NCBI GenBank assembly: GCA_937142015.1
Contig: CAKZQY010000288.1
Location: forward strand, 1 to 35,243
Reading direction: 5' to 3'
Origin: an uncultured Halobacteria archaeon
GTDB taxonomy: Archaea > Halobacteriota > Halobacteria > Halobacteriales > Haloferacaceae
Length of the DNA: 35,243 bases
Under the pieces are notes generated by a model that saw only the letters and a program-made list of their open reading frames with translations, made no database searches and was not told the origin of the DNA. Shown here one piece after another: positions 1-8,921 of this stretch (its first letter is position 1; every line of letters begins with the position of its first letter). The position numbers were made by a program, and so were the translations under genes.

Positions 1-306
1 GGCGATGCCGGCGTTGTTGACGAGCACGTCGATCCCACCGAACCGCTCTGCGGTCGCCTCCATCAGCGCCTCGACCTCGCTCTCGCTCGTGACGTCCGTC
101 TCGACGTACGCCGCGTCCCGACCCATCTCGCGGACGAGTTCGACGGTCGTTCCCTCCTCCCGCTCCTCCTCCATGTTCGGCTCCTCGTCGACATCTGCGA
201 CGACGATGTCTGCTCCCTCTCTGGCGAGTTCGACTGCGATGCCGCGACCGATCCCGCTCGCCCCGCCAGTGACGACTGCGACTCTGCCGGTGAGGTCGAT
301 TCCCAT
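1..306 (-). CDS. SDR family oxidoreductase, N-terminal part (runs off window start)
   Basis: Reverse-strand translation from ATG at 306 gives MGIDLTGRVAVVTGGASGIGRGIAVELAR...IDVLVNNAGI: TGxxxGIG Rossmann motif and NNAG motif. Confidence 0.9.
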   Translation of the reverse strand, partial: MGIDLTGRVAVVTGGASGIGRGIAVELAREGADIVVADVDEEPNMEEEREEGTTVELVREMGRDAAYVETDVTSESEVEALMEATAERFGGIDVLVNNAGIA

Positions 307-398
307 AGCAGCCGAGTGTGCGGGTTCGAGCAATAAATGTTGGCTTCGGTCGATTGCTCCCCTGTGGTGAGGCCGCCCGTCCCGTGGTCGGTCGGCAG

Positions 399-2321
399 TC
401 ACTCGAACCGAAGGTTACCGCCGTCGGCGTGTCCGTCGAGGATTCGGCCGACCGGCCCGGGATCGATCCGGAGATCGAACTCGAAGCCGACGGCGTCTGC
501 GATCTCCCCCACAGTTCGCTCACCGTCGACGAAGTTCCACGCCTCGTCGGAGACGACACGCAGCGACCGCCACCCGGCGTCCGCGTCGGCGTCGTTGAGT
601 TCGTCGGCAATTTCGAGGAGGTCGGCGTACTCCAGTCCGGTCCACCGCTCGACGAGCGCGTCACCGTCGTCGACGGTTCGCACCGGAACCCGCTCGGCGT
701 CACGACCTCGGTCCGGCTCCGTTCCGTCGAGTTCCAGCGCCTCGATCTCCTGAGTCGCAGTCTGTCTCACGCTGTCTGCCAGCTGGTCGAGTCGGTCACT
801 CACGTCGCCGTCGGCGAGTTCAGCCGTCGACCGGAGCGCAGCAGTGTCGCGCTCGGCGACGTACTCGACGTGTCGGCGCGCACGGTCGTCGACCGCCTCG
901 CCCGCGTACTGGGAGCCGAGCCGACGCAGTCGGTCGGTCGCCCGGCCAGCGACGATCCGTGCGACGGACTCGGCCGTCTGGTCACCCGCCGCGGCGAGTT
1001 CGAGACCGGCGACGCCGGAGATCAGCGCCGAGCGTCTGAGCACACGACTGTCGATCACGTCCGGCGTCAGGAGTTGGCTGTGGAAACACCTGTCCGGCCA
1101 CGACATGAACAGCGGCGCGGGAATGCCGGCTGCCGCGAACCGGGTGTTGTCGCTCCACGGCGTGTAGTAGTGCTGTGTGAGACTCACCAACGGGAGCTCC
1201 TGCCCGCCCTCCTTGCCGATCCAGTCTGCCTCCTTCGGACAGGTTGCTGCTAGCTCGGCGAGGTAGTCGTTCGTGTAGTGCGGGACGGAGTCCGGCGACG
1301 AGGAGAGCAGTAGCGTCGACTCCGTCTCCGCCTGTGCGTGCCCCGTCGAGCAGTACGTGAGCGTCGTCACGACGTTCTCCGCTGCCTCGGGGTGTGTGTC
1401 GAGGTACTGTTCGGACACTGGCCCCTCTCCGCCCACGACGAAGGTGAGCGACCGCTTCGGCTCGACGAGACCCCGGTCGACAATCGACTGGAGCGTGCGG
1501 GCGAGTTCGACGACCAGCCCAGTTCCCTCGGCACAGTTCGCGCCGGGCTCGATGCCGGAAGCGTGACCACAGAACAGAATCGTCTCCTCCGGCGTCTCCG
1601 TCCCGGGAATTGTCGCCTCCACGTACGGGAGATCGCTGTCGAACACGTCCACGTCGACGGTCGCCGCTACCGTCACCGGGCCGTCGTCGAGGTACGAACG
1701 CAGCTGTTGGGAGGCCTCGTGTGGAATCGAGAACGCCCAGATGTCTTCCTCGACGAACGCCTCCGACGGACGGAGGCGGAGGAGTTGGGCGGCCTCCGGA
1801 ACCAACTCCGGCTCTCGAACGTCCGGCGTCTGGTACAGCATGTAGTCCGTGATGATCCCACGAGCACCCGCGTCGAGCGCGTTCCGTGCCGCCTCCCACC
1901 ACGCCGGCCGCCGCTCCGTCCCGTGAACGAAGACGACGTTCCCCTCGACGTCCTCGGGGAAGTCCGCTGGGTGCTCTCCAGTCCCCACGTCGATCACGTC
2001 GAACTCCTCGGTTCCGTCCGTCCCGGAGGATGCCCACGCGAGACACGCCGGCGCGGTCTCGTAGTCGATCAGTGTCGTCTCCGCTGGCTCGACGACAGCC
2101 AGACTCGCGTCGTTCGGCTCCCACGCGTTCTCGATTGGCGGTCGGTCGACCGAGACGTCGAGTCCCGCGTCTGTGAGTTCCGCCGTGACCGTCTCCATCA
2201 CCGCGTGGAATCCGCTGGTCCCCGGCGCTCTGTACTGCTGTGTCGTCTCGACGGCCGTCTCTCGAGCCCGCTCTGGATCGAACTCCCAGTCGACGGTCTC
2301 GAACAACGCGTCTCGGTTCAT
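399..2321 (-). CDS. M28-type aminopeptidase-like protein (possibly degenerate metal site)
   Basis: 640 aa ORF; LFCGHASGIEPGANCAEGTGLVVELARTL resembles the M28 metal-binding segment; C-terminal WSDNTRFAAAGIPAPLFMSWPDRCFHSQLLTPDVID. Confidence 0.7.
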   Translation of the reverse strand: MNRDALFETVDWEFDPERARETAVETTQQYRAPGTSGFHAVMETVTAELTDAGLDVSVDRPPIENAWEPNDASLAVVEPAETTLIDYETAPACLAWASSGTDGTEEFDVIDVGTGEHPADFPEDVEGNVVFVHGTERRPAWWEAARNALDAGARGIITDYMLYQTPDVREPELVPEAAQLLRLRPSEAFVEEDIWAFSIPHEASQQLRSYLDDGPVTVAATVDVDVFDSDLPYVEATIPGTETPEETILFCGHASGIEPGANCAEGTGLVVELARTLQSIVDRGLVEPKRSLTFVVGGEGPVSEQYLDTHPEAAENVVTTLTYCSTGHAQAETESTLLLSSSPDSVPHYTNDYLAELAATCPKEADWIGKEGGQELPLVSLTQHYYTPWSDNTRFAAAGIPAPLFMSWPDRCFHSQLLTPDVIDSRVLRRSALISGVAGLELAAAGDQTAESVARIVAGRATDRLRRLGSQYAGEAVDDRARRHVEYVAERDTAALRSTAELADGDVSDRLDQLADSVRQTATQEIEALELDGTEPDRGRDAERVPVRTVDDGDALVERWTGLEYADLLEIADELNDADADAGWRSLRVVSDEAWNFVDGERTVGEIADAVGFEFDLRIDPGPVGRILDGHADGGNLRFE

Positions 2322-2371
2322 GTAACTACCACTCCGAGCGACATCACTCGGCGGTTCTCACACCTCCACAA

Positions 2372-2450
2372 TGAAGATTCCGCCAGCCGGCGCAGTCACG
2401 ACGACGCGTGTTGAAGATTCCGCCAGCCGGTGCAGTCACGACGACACGTG
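2372..2450. repeat. 2 x 40 bp direct repeat
   Basis: tgaagattccgccagccgg(c/t)gcagtcacgacgac(g/a)cgtg at 2372 and 2412. Confidence 0.9.
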
Positions 2451-2467
2451 CTACACTCCGTCCGTGT

Positions 2468-2575
2468 GGCGACGGGTTTTGTACCGGCGACGGGTTCTGT
2501 ACTGGCTGCGGGTTTTGTACCGGCGACGGGTTCTGTACCGGCGACGGGTTCTGTACCGGCGACGGGTTTTATACA
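2468..2575. repeat. 6 x 18 bp tandem array (ggcgacgggtt(t/c)tgtacc); last unit contains the TATA box of the M32 gene
   Basis: Unit starts at 2468, 2486, 2504, 2522, 2540, 2558; last copy reads ggcgacgggttttataca. Confidence 0.95.
2567..2574 (+). promoter_or_regulatory. Putative archaeal TATA box for leaderless M32 transcript
   Basis: ttttatac centred about 27 bp upstream of ATG 2598. Confidence 0.6.
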
Positions 2576-2597
2576 GGCGGCGGTCAGTACCGAGGGT

Positions 2598-4136
2598 ATG
2601 GCGACAGACAACAACTCCGGGGAGACGACTCCGGAGGCAGCCTACGAGACAGTCTTGGAGAAGAGCCAGCGCATTCTCGACTTAGAGAAGACAGACTTCC
2701 TGTTGCGGTGGGACTCAGACGTGATGATGCCGTCGGGGGGCGCACCGGCACGGGCGAGCCAGCGGTCGTCGATTGCGGCCGCACAGCACCGCTACCGCAC
2801 GGACGAGGAGCTCGGGGAGGCACTCGACGTGTTGGCAGACGCCGATCTGGACCGGGATCGGGCGGCAATCGTCCGTGAACTGCGTCGGGAGTACGAGGTT
2901 GAGACGAGCGTGCCGCGCGAGCTCACAGACCGTCTCGCGTCGGTCACCTCCGGCGCACACGAGGACTGGAAGCAGGCGAAGGAGGCGGCAGACTGGTCGG
3001 CGTTCGCGCCGACGATGGAGCGAGTCGTCGACACGTGGATGGACTGGGCAGACAGCGTCGATCCGGACGGTGACCCGTTCGAGACGCTGTGGAGCGAGCG
3101 GTCGGGCTACCACGCACAGCGGTACATCGACTTGGAGACAGTCGAGACGGTGTTCGACGACCTCCGAGCGGCGCTGATTCCGCTGATCGAGGATATTCGG
3201 GAGAGTGAGACGGATCTGGCGACGGACGCGTTCACCGCTCACGGCCCGTACGATACCGACACACAGCGAGCACTCTGTCGGGAGACACTCTCCCTTCTCG
3301 GTCTCGACTGGGACCGTGCGCGGCTGGACCTCGCTCCCCACCCGTTCTCGTACGGCACCCAACACGACGTGCGGATCACCACACGGTTCAGCGAGGAGAC
3401 TCCGATGGACGGACTGCAGGGTGTCCTCCACGAGTTCGGTCACACGGCCTACACCCACGGCCTCCCACAGGAGCACTACGGCGATCCGATTGGCGAACCC
3501 CGCGGGCTCGGCGTTCACGAGTCACAGTCACGGTTCTTCGAGAACCACGTCGGCCGGACGGAGGCGTTCTGGGAGTACTTCCTCCCGACAGTGCAGGACC
3601 ACTTCCCACAGCTGGAGGCGATCACCCCGCGTGAGGCCTACGAGTGTGTCAATCAGGTGTACGAGGACAACCTGATCCGCGTCTCGGCTGACGAACTCAC
3701 CTACCACATGCACATCATCCTCCGAACCGAGATCGAGCAGGCGCTCGTCGCCGGCGAGATCGACGTCGCGGACGTGCCGACCGTCTGGAACGACAAGATG
3801 GAGGCGTACCTCGGCATCCGCCCGGAGTCCGACGCAGAGGGACCGCTGCAGGACCCACACTGGGCCGGGCAGATTCCCGCGTTCATCACCTACACCGTCG
3901 GCAGCGTCCTCGCGGCACAGCTAGACGCCGCGATGCGTGCGGACCTCGACGTGGACGCGCTCGTCCGTGAGGGGAACTTCGACCCGATTCACGAGTGGCT
4001 CACCGAGCGGATTCACCGCCACGGCCAACGGTACGAGACTGACGAACTGATCGAACGCGCCACTGGAGAACCGCTCACCGCCGACTACTTCGTCGAGTAC
4101 GCCCGCGAGAAGTACGGCGAACTGTACGATCTGTGA
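2598..4136 (+). CDS. Carboxypeptidase M32 (paralogue 1)
   Basis: HEFGH zinc motif, HESQSRFFENHVGR, HPFSYG, DVRITTR, QDPHW; start moved from the ORF track to ATG 2598 by TATA spacing and homology to the other M32 starts. Confidence 0.95.
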   Translation: MATDNNSGETTPEAAYETVLEKSQRILDLEKTDFLLRWDSDVMMPSGGAPARASQRSSIAAAQHRYRTDEELGEALDVLADADLDRDRAAIVRELRREYEVETSVPRELTDRLASVTSGAHEDWKQAKEAADWSAFAPTMERVVDTWMDWADSVDPDGDPFETLWSERSGYHAQRYIDLETVETVFDDLRAALIPLIEDIRESETDLATDAFTAHGPYDTDTQRALCRETLSLLGLDWDRARLDLAPHPFSYGTQHDVRITTRFSEETPMDGLQGVLHEFGHTAYTHGLPQEHYGDPIGEPRGLGVHESQSRFFENHVGRTEAFWEYFLPTVQDHFPQLEAITPREAYECVNQVYEDNLIRVSADELTYHMHIILRTEIEQALVAGEIDVADVPTVWNDKMEAYLGIRPESDAEGPLQDPHWAGQIPAFITYTVGSVLAAQLDAAMRADLDVDALVREGNFDPIHEWLTERIHRHGQRYETDELIERATGEPLTADYFVEYAREKYGELYDL

Positions 4137-4224
4137 CAACGGACACTCCGACTGACGGTCTGTGACAACGGGCGCTCCGACTGACGGTCTGTGGCAACGG
4201 GCGCTCCGACTGACGGTCTGTGGT
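4131..4224. repeat. 3.2 x 29 bp tandem array beginning at the last codon and stop codon of M32-1
   Basis: ctgtg(a/g)caacgg(g/a)c(g/a)ctccgactgacggt at 4131, 4160, 4189, partial at 4218; stop TGA is 4134-4136. Confidence 0.93.
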
Positions 4225-4240
4225 GACGAAGCCCTCGGTC

Positions 4241-4306
4241 GACGACGACCGTCTCACGATTTCCCCGCGGAGCGACGACGACCGTCTCACGATTTCTCCG
4301 CGGGGA
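4241..4306. repeat. 2 x 33 bp direct repeat
   Basis: gacgacgaccgtctcacgattt(c/t)(c/t)ccgcgg.. at 4241 and 4274. Confidence 0.85.
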
Positions 4307-4323
4307 GCCGACGAGCGGCAGTA

Positions 4324-5310
4324 TCAGTAGGGAGCAGGTGCAGCCTCGTCGAGTCGGTCGAACTCGGTGTCGGTGAGCGTCAGTTCCGCAGCGGCGAGAT
4401 TCTCTTCGAGTTGTGCCACCGTGCGCGGCCCGATCACCGGCGCAGTCACCGCCGGGTGGGCCGACAGCCACGCCAGCGAGACACAGACCGGCGAGGTGTC
4501 ACGCTCGGTGGCAATCGTCTCGACAGTGTCGAGCACGTCGAAGTTCTCCGCCGTCAGGTACGTCTCGCGGAACCGTTCCTCGCGGTCGCCGCGTGACCCC
4601 GCCGGCGGGGTCTCGCCACGACCGTACTTTCCGGTGAGGAACCCCCCAGCGAGCGGCGAGAACGGCATCAGGCCCAGTCCGTACTCCTCGACCATCGGGA
4701 GGTACTCCGGCTCCACCTGTCGGTCGACGAGGTTGAACACGATCTGAGACTGTGTGAACGGCTCGTACCCCTCACGACGGGCGATCTCGTTCGCCATCGC
4801 CACCTGCCACGCGTTGGGAGCCCGGTTCGACGCGCCGAGGTAGTGGACACGACCGTCGGAGACGAACTCGTCGAGCGTCCGCAGAAACTCTCTCGCCGGT
4901 GTCGCGTCGTCCCACCGGTGGATGTACAACAAGTCGAGATAGTCGGTTCCCAGTCGGTCGAGGATGCGTGTGAGCTGTCGACGGAGGTGTTTGCGGTTGA
5001 GACCGTCGCCGTTCGGGTCGGCTTCCCGTGTCGGCCAGTAGATCTTCGACGCGATCACGAACGACTCGCGGTCGCGGTCGTCGAGCCAGTCGCCGACGTA
5101 CCGCTCTGCGTCGCCCCCGCCGTACACGTCCGCGAGGTCGAGGAAGTTGCCACCGGCGGCCGCGTAGCGGTCGAGGATGTCGTGGGCCGTCTCGCGGTCG
5201 ATCTCTACGTCCCCGTCGTCCCCCCGCTCGCTGCCGAACCGTGCGGTCCCCAAGGCGAGTTCACTCACACGCAGTCCTGTCGACCCCATGCTGACAGTGT
5301 CGAGCTCCAT
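4324..5310 (-). CDS. Aldo/keto reductase
   Basis: MELDTVSMGSTGLRVSELALGTARFG...FLDLADVYGGGDAERYVGDWL...YLDLLYIHRWD: AKR family motifs. Confidence 0.93.
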   Translation of the reverse strand: MELDTVSMGSTGLRVSELALGTARFGSERGDDGDVEIDRETAHDILDRYAAAGGNFLDLADVYGGGDAERYVGDWLDDRDRESFVIASKIYWPTREADPNGDGLNRKHLRRQLTRILDRLGTDYLDLLYIHRWDDATPAREFLRTLDEFVSDGRVHYLGASNRAPNAWQVAMANEIARREGYEPFTQSQIVFNLVDRQVEPEYLPMVEEYGLGLMPFSPLAGGFLTGKYGRGETPPAGSRGDREERFRETYLTAENFDVLDTVETIATERDTSPVCVSLAWLSAHPAVTAPVIGPRTVAQLEENLAAAELTLTDTEFDRLDEAAPAPY

Positions 5311-5372
5311 GTCCGCCCTCTCTCGGGGAGCGACAAAAAACCGTACAGTTGCTGTCGGACGACACACTCGTA

Positions 5373-5487
5373 CGACAGACCGACGCGACAGAGTCGCGCG
5401 ACAGGCCGATGGGACGGAGTCGCGCGACAGACCGACGGGACGGAGTCGCGCGACAGACCGACGGGACGGAGTCGCACGACAGACCGC
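5373..5487. repeat. 4.4 x 26 bp tandem array abutting the stop codon of the next SDR
   Basis: cgacagaccgacgggacggagtcgcg at 5373, 5399, 5425, 5451, 5477. Confidence 0.95.
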
Positions 5488-6275
5488 TACAGATTAGCGC
5501 TCCCAGATCCGCCGTCGATCACGATCGCCTGTCCGTTGATGTTGCCCGCGCGGGGGGAACAGAGGTACGCGACAGTGTCGCCGAGTTCCATCGGATCGCC
5601 GATACGGCCGATCGGGACGCTCTCGCCGCGGGCTTCCATCCCCTCCTCGTAGGAGTCGAACTCGCCGCGCTCGACGGCAGCCTCGACGAGGTTCTCGATC
5701 CGGCTGGTCTCGTGTGAGCCGGGGAGCACGGCGTTGACTCGTACCTCGGGAGCCAACTCCGTCGAGAGGGTCTTCTCTAACCCGATTACACTCATGCGAA
5801 CGGCGTTCGAGAGCACCAGCGAGTCGATGGCCTCCTTGACACTCCGCGAAGTGATGTTGACGATGGTGCCGCCGTCCGTCGTCAGGTGCGGCTCGGCCTC
5901 GCGGACCAGTCGGACGACACTCATCACGAGCAGGTCGAACGCCTCGTACCAGTCCTCGTCGGTCGTTTCGAGGAACGCCCCGCTCGGCGGCCCGCCGGCC
6001 GAGGTGACGAGGTGGTCTAACCCGCCGAACTCCTCGACAGGTCGCTGGACCATCGCTTCGATGTCCGACTTCTCCGTGAGGTCTCCCTGCTGTGTGACGA
6101 CCTCACCCGCCGCAACCGACTCGATCTCGGCTCTCGCCTCGGCCAGTCGCTCCTCGTCGCGGCCGTTGATCACTACGTCTGCACCCTCCCGCGCCAGCGC
6201 CGTCGCGGACGCCTTGCCGAGTCCACTGCTCGATGCCGTGACTAAGGCTGTGTCACCCTCGATTTCGAGGTCCAT
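5487..6275 (-). CDS. SDR family oxidoreductase
   Basis: MDLEIEGDTALVTASSSGLGKASATALAREGADVVINGRD...GNINGQAIVIDGG. Confidence 0.93.
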   Translation of the reverse strand: MDLEIEGDTALVTASSSGLGKASATALAREGADVVINGRDEERLAEARAEIESVAAGEVVTQQGDLTEKSDIEAMVQRPVEEFGGLDHLVTSAGGPPSGAFLETTDEDWYEAFDLLVMSVVRLVREAEPHLTTDGGTIVNITSRSVKEAIDSLVLSNAVRMSVIGLEKTLSTELAPEVRVNAVLPGSHETSRIENLVEAAVERGEFDSYEEGMEARGESVPIGRIGDPMELGDTVAYLCSPRAGNINGQAIVIDGGSGSANL

Positions 6276-6327
6276 GCTCTGTCAATCTGGTGCGGGCTAC
6301 AAGTGCGTTTTCATACCGTCAGTCCCG

Positions 6328-6449
6328 CGTCTCTCTCGTCGACTCCGCTCTCCCGATCCAACGTCTCTCTCGTCGACTCCGCTCTCCCGGTCCCACGTCT
6401 CTCTCGTCGACTCCGCTCTCTCGGTCCCACGTCTCTCTCGCACACTCGC
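6328..6449. repeat. 3.6 x 34 bp tandem array in the divergent SDR/PHP promoter region
   Basis: cgtctctctcgtcgactccgctctcccggtccca at 6328, 6362, 6396, 6430. Confidence 0.93.
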
Positions 6450-6480
6450 TTCGCCGCGCGGTCACCGACGGTGTGTCACC

Positions 6481-6527
6481 GCTCTGCCAGTACAGTCGTA
6501 GCTTTCGACACGCTCTGCCAGTACAGT
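6481..6527. repeat. Two copies of gctctgccagtacagt, 31 bp apart; second copy runs into the putative TATA element (gttatc)
   Basis: Copies at 6481 and 6512; ATG at 6556. Confidence 0.8.
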
Positions 6528-6555
6528 TATCGGTTCGCGCGGCATCGACACTCGC

Positions 6556-7758
6556 ATGCCAGACGGGAGCCCGACAGACGAGAGCGTGACAGACAGGAGC
6601 GCGACAGACGGGAGCGTGACGGCCACCAGCGCGACAGACGGGAGCGTGACAGACGGGAGCGCGACAGACACGGGGGTGGCAGACACAGGCAGCGTCGTCA
6701 CCGTCGAGGGTCCAGTCGCGCCGGAGACACTCGGCGTGACACTCCCTCACGAACACGTGTTCTCCTCGTGGTCCGCAGGGAAGTTTCGGGAGCCAGACAG
6801 CGCCTACGAGCGGCATCTCGCTCGCCAGCCGATCAGCCTCGACACGCTCTGGTACGTCCGTCGGAACCCGACCCGCCACCGGGGGAACCTCCGGATGGAG
6901 TCGTTCGAGGACGCAGTGACCGAACTCGGATACTACTACCGCGCCGGCGGTGACACACTCGTCGACGTGACGCCGAAGGGGACCGCCGGCGACCCGTCGC
7001 GTGTCCGCGGCGTGGCCCGAGAGACCGGGGTGACTGTCGTCCACGGGACGGCATTCTACACACGCGATACACATCCAGACCGCATCGAGAACGCGACCGT
7101 CGCGGAGTTGGCCGACGAGTTCGTCGGTGACGTACGCGAGGGAATCGGCGACACGGACGTTCGGGCGGGGATACTCGGCGAGATCGGCACGAGCGGAGCG
7201 ATCCACGACCGCGAGGAGGTGGTGTTGCGCGCCGCGGCGCGGGCCTCACTCCGCACCGGCGCGCCAGTCAGCGTTCACCCGCCGTCGGACCGCGACCCGG
7301 AGTGGCCGCCGTCGCGGCGCGCGCTCCAGATTCTCGACGTTCTCGAAGCCGAAGGGCTCCCGCTCGACCGCGTCGTCGTCTGTCACATGGACCAGTCGAA
7401 GTGGCTCGGCGGGTCGATGAGGTACCAGCGCGAGATTCTCGACCGTGGCGCGTACGTCGAGTTCGACCTGTTCGGACACGAACTGTACTTCGCCGACGCG
7501 GCGGACGCACAACCCTCCGACGTCGACCGTGCCGGCTACGTCGCCGACCTCGTCGAGGACGGCTACGCGGAGCAACTCCTGCTCTCACAGGACATCTTCC
7601 TCAAACACCTCCTCCGGACGTACGGCGGACACGGCTACGCTCACATCCTGACGAACGTGCTCCCGATGTTCGACGGTGCTGGTGTCCCCGACGACGTGGT
7701 GAACCGACTCCTCACCGACAATCCGCAGCGGATGCTCACCTTCGCAGAACCACAGTGA
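6556..7758 (+). CDS. Phosphotriesterase-family (PHP-like) metal-dependent hydrolase
   Basis: GVTLPHEHVF (HxH), GILGEIGTSGAI (Glu at the bridging position as in PHP), VVVCHMD, LLLSQDIF. Confidence 0.88.
   Translation: MPDGSPTDESVTDRSATDGSVTATSATDGSVTDGSATDTGVADTGSVVTVEGPVAPETLGVTLPHEHVFSSWSAGKFREPDSAYERHLARQPISLDTLWYVRRNPTRHRGNLRMESFEDAVTELGYYYRAGGDTLVDVTPKGTAGDPSRVRGVARETGVTVVHGTAFYTRDTHPDRIENATVAELADEFVGDVREGIGDTDVRAGILGEIGTSGAIHDREEVVLRAAARASLRTGAPVSVHPPSDRDPEWPPSRRALQILDVLEAEGLPLDRVVVCHMDQSKWLGGSMRYQREILDRGAYVEFDLFGHELYFADAADAQPSDVDRAGYVADLVEDGYAEQLLLSQDIFLKHLLRTYGGHGYAHILTNVLPMFDGAGVPDDVVNRLLTDNPQRMLTFAEPQ
6562..6672 (+). repeat. In-frame 15 bp coding repeats (GSVTD/GSATD) at the N-terminus of the PHP-like hydrolase
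   Basis: gggagcgtgacagac-type units encode PTDESVTDRSATDGSVTATSATDGSVTDGSATD. Confidence 0.9.
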
Positions 7759-7838
7759 ACGCGCCACGCTCGCGGTCGGTGTGACTGACACGACCGACAC
7801 GGTCGATACGGTCGATACCTTCGACACAATCGATCGGG

Positions 7839-7925
7839 ACTGTCTCACTCGACTCGTCACTCGTCGGCTGTCTCACCCGATTCGTCGGCAGTCTCACTCG
7901 ATTCGTCACTCGATTCGTCGGTCGT
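7839..7925. repeat. Imperfect 21 bp repeats spanning the 3' end and stop of the creatininase-family gene
   Basis: Reverse strand GACGAATCGAGTGAGACTGCC / GACGAATCGGGTGAGACAGCC / GACGAG(TGACGAG)TCGAGTGAGACAGTC. Confidence 0.85.
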
Positions 7926-8717
7926 CTGTTCGTACACCTCGTGCAGCAGCGATTCGACTTCCGCACACAGGTAGTCGAATATCTGTTCGCCCTTCTCGGC
8001 GCTGGCGAACTGTGGATCACCGACAGCGCCGTTTTCGGAGTACTCCTCTTCGAGTCGGTGGACAGACAGCGGTCCGGAGACGAACATGTCGTCGTAGGCG
8101 TGGGTGTACGGTTCGTCGAGGTGCGTCCCTTCGATCAGGTCCTCGCGGACGAGATCGGGACGCAGGTGGAGCATGAGTGACGTTTCCAACTCGCCGGCGT
8201 GGTTCATGCCGCCCGGATCGGAGTCGCGCAGTTCCGCGACGATCTCCGCCGCGAGCCCGAAGTAGGTCGTCGCCAGCACCTCCACGTCGGGATGGTCGAG
8301 TCCGATGGACTTGCTCGCCCCGCCGATGGCGTTGTGGTTGCCGCCGTGTCCGTTGAGCAACAACAGCGCGTCGAAGCCAGTCTCCAACGCCGAGGCGGCG
8401 ACCTCCTCGTACAGTTCCACCAGCGTGGTGAACGTCACGTCGATCCGCCCCGGGAAGGAGACGTGGTACGGCGAGTTCCCCGCCCACAGTGCCGGCGCGA
8501 CGATCACTGGCAGTTCGTCGACGACTGTCGCAGCGCCCTCGTGTGCCAGCGCGTCCGCACAGATCGTGTCCGTCGACACCGGCAGGTGTGGACCGTGCTG
8601 CTCGACGCTCCCGACCGGCTGGATCAGGATCGACCCGTCGCGCTCTGCGATTGCCTCGATCTCGCTGTACGTCTTCCCCGCCCACGCTGCCGGCTGACTG
8701 CCGAAACACTCGTACAT
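7857..8717 (-). CDS. Creatininase family protein (1)
   Basis: GSVEQHGPHLPVSTDT, LLLNGHGGNHNA, GMNHAGELETSLMLHL; TATA-like gttaac about 25 bp upstream of the start on the reverse strand. Confidence 0.93.
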   Translation of the reverse strand: MYECFGSQPAAWAGKTYSEIEAIAERDGSILIQPVGSVEQHGPHLPVSTDTICADALAHEGAATVVDELPVIVAPALWAGNSPYHVSFPGRIDVTFTTLVELYEEVAASALETGFDALLLLNGHGGNHNAIGGASKSIGLDHPDVEVLATTYFGLAAEIVAELRDSDPGGMNHAGELETSLMLHLRPDLVREDLIEGTHLDEPYTHAYDDMFVSGPLSVHRLEEEYSENGAVGDPQFASAEKGEQIFDYLCAEVESLLHEVYEQTTDESSDESSETADESGETADE

Positions 8718-8799
8718 GCGCTCCCGAACGACCGACTGTGGGTTAACTGTTCGTGCGCCACGAGCGACCGAGGTGGGTCACCAATCGTGGAACACTGAC

Positions 8800-8855
8800 G
8801 AGACGAGACGAGAGAACACGAGACGAGACGAGACGAGAGAACACGAGACGAGGTC
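8800..8855. repeat. Low-complexity gacga/gagaacac repeats
   Basis: gagacgagacgagagaacacgagacgagacgagacgagagaacacgagacgag. Confidence 0.85.
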
Positions 8856-8921
8856 GGACACTGACCACAGCGGAGACGTGCCGTGCCGGTAACTTATGCT
8901 GTCGGCGGTCGAGACCGACGT

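Noticed and set aside
318-1253. Plus-strand 311 aa ORF
   Set aside because: Shadow of the reverse-strand M28-like CDS; no recognisable domain and atypical composition.
982-2124. Long antisense ORF (380 aa) overlapping the M28-like gene
   Set aside because: Arg/Gly-rich, off-frame product typical of high-GC shadow ORFs; the 399-2321 frame has family motifs.
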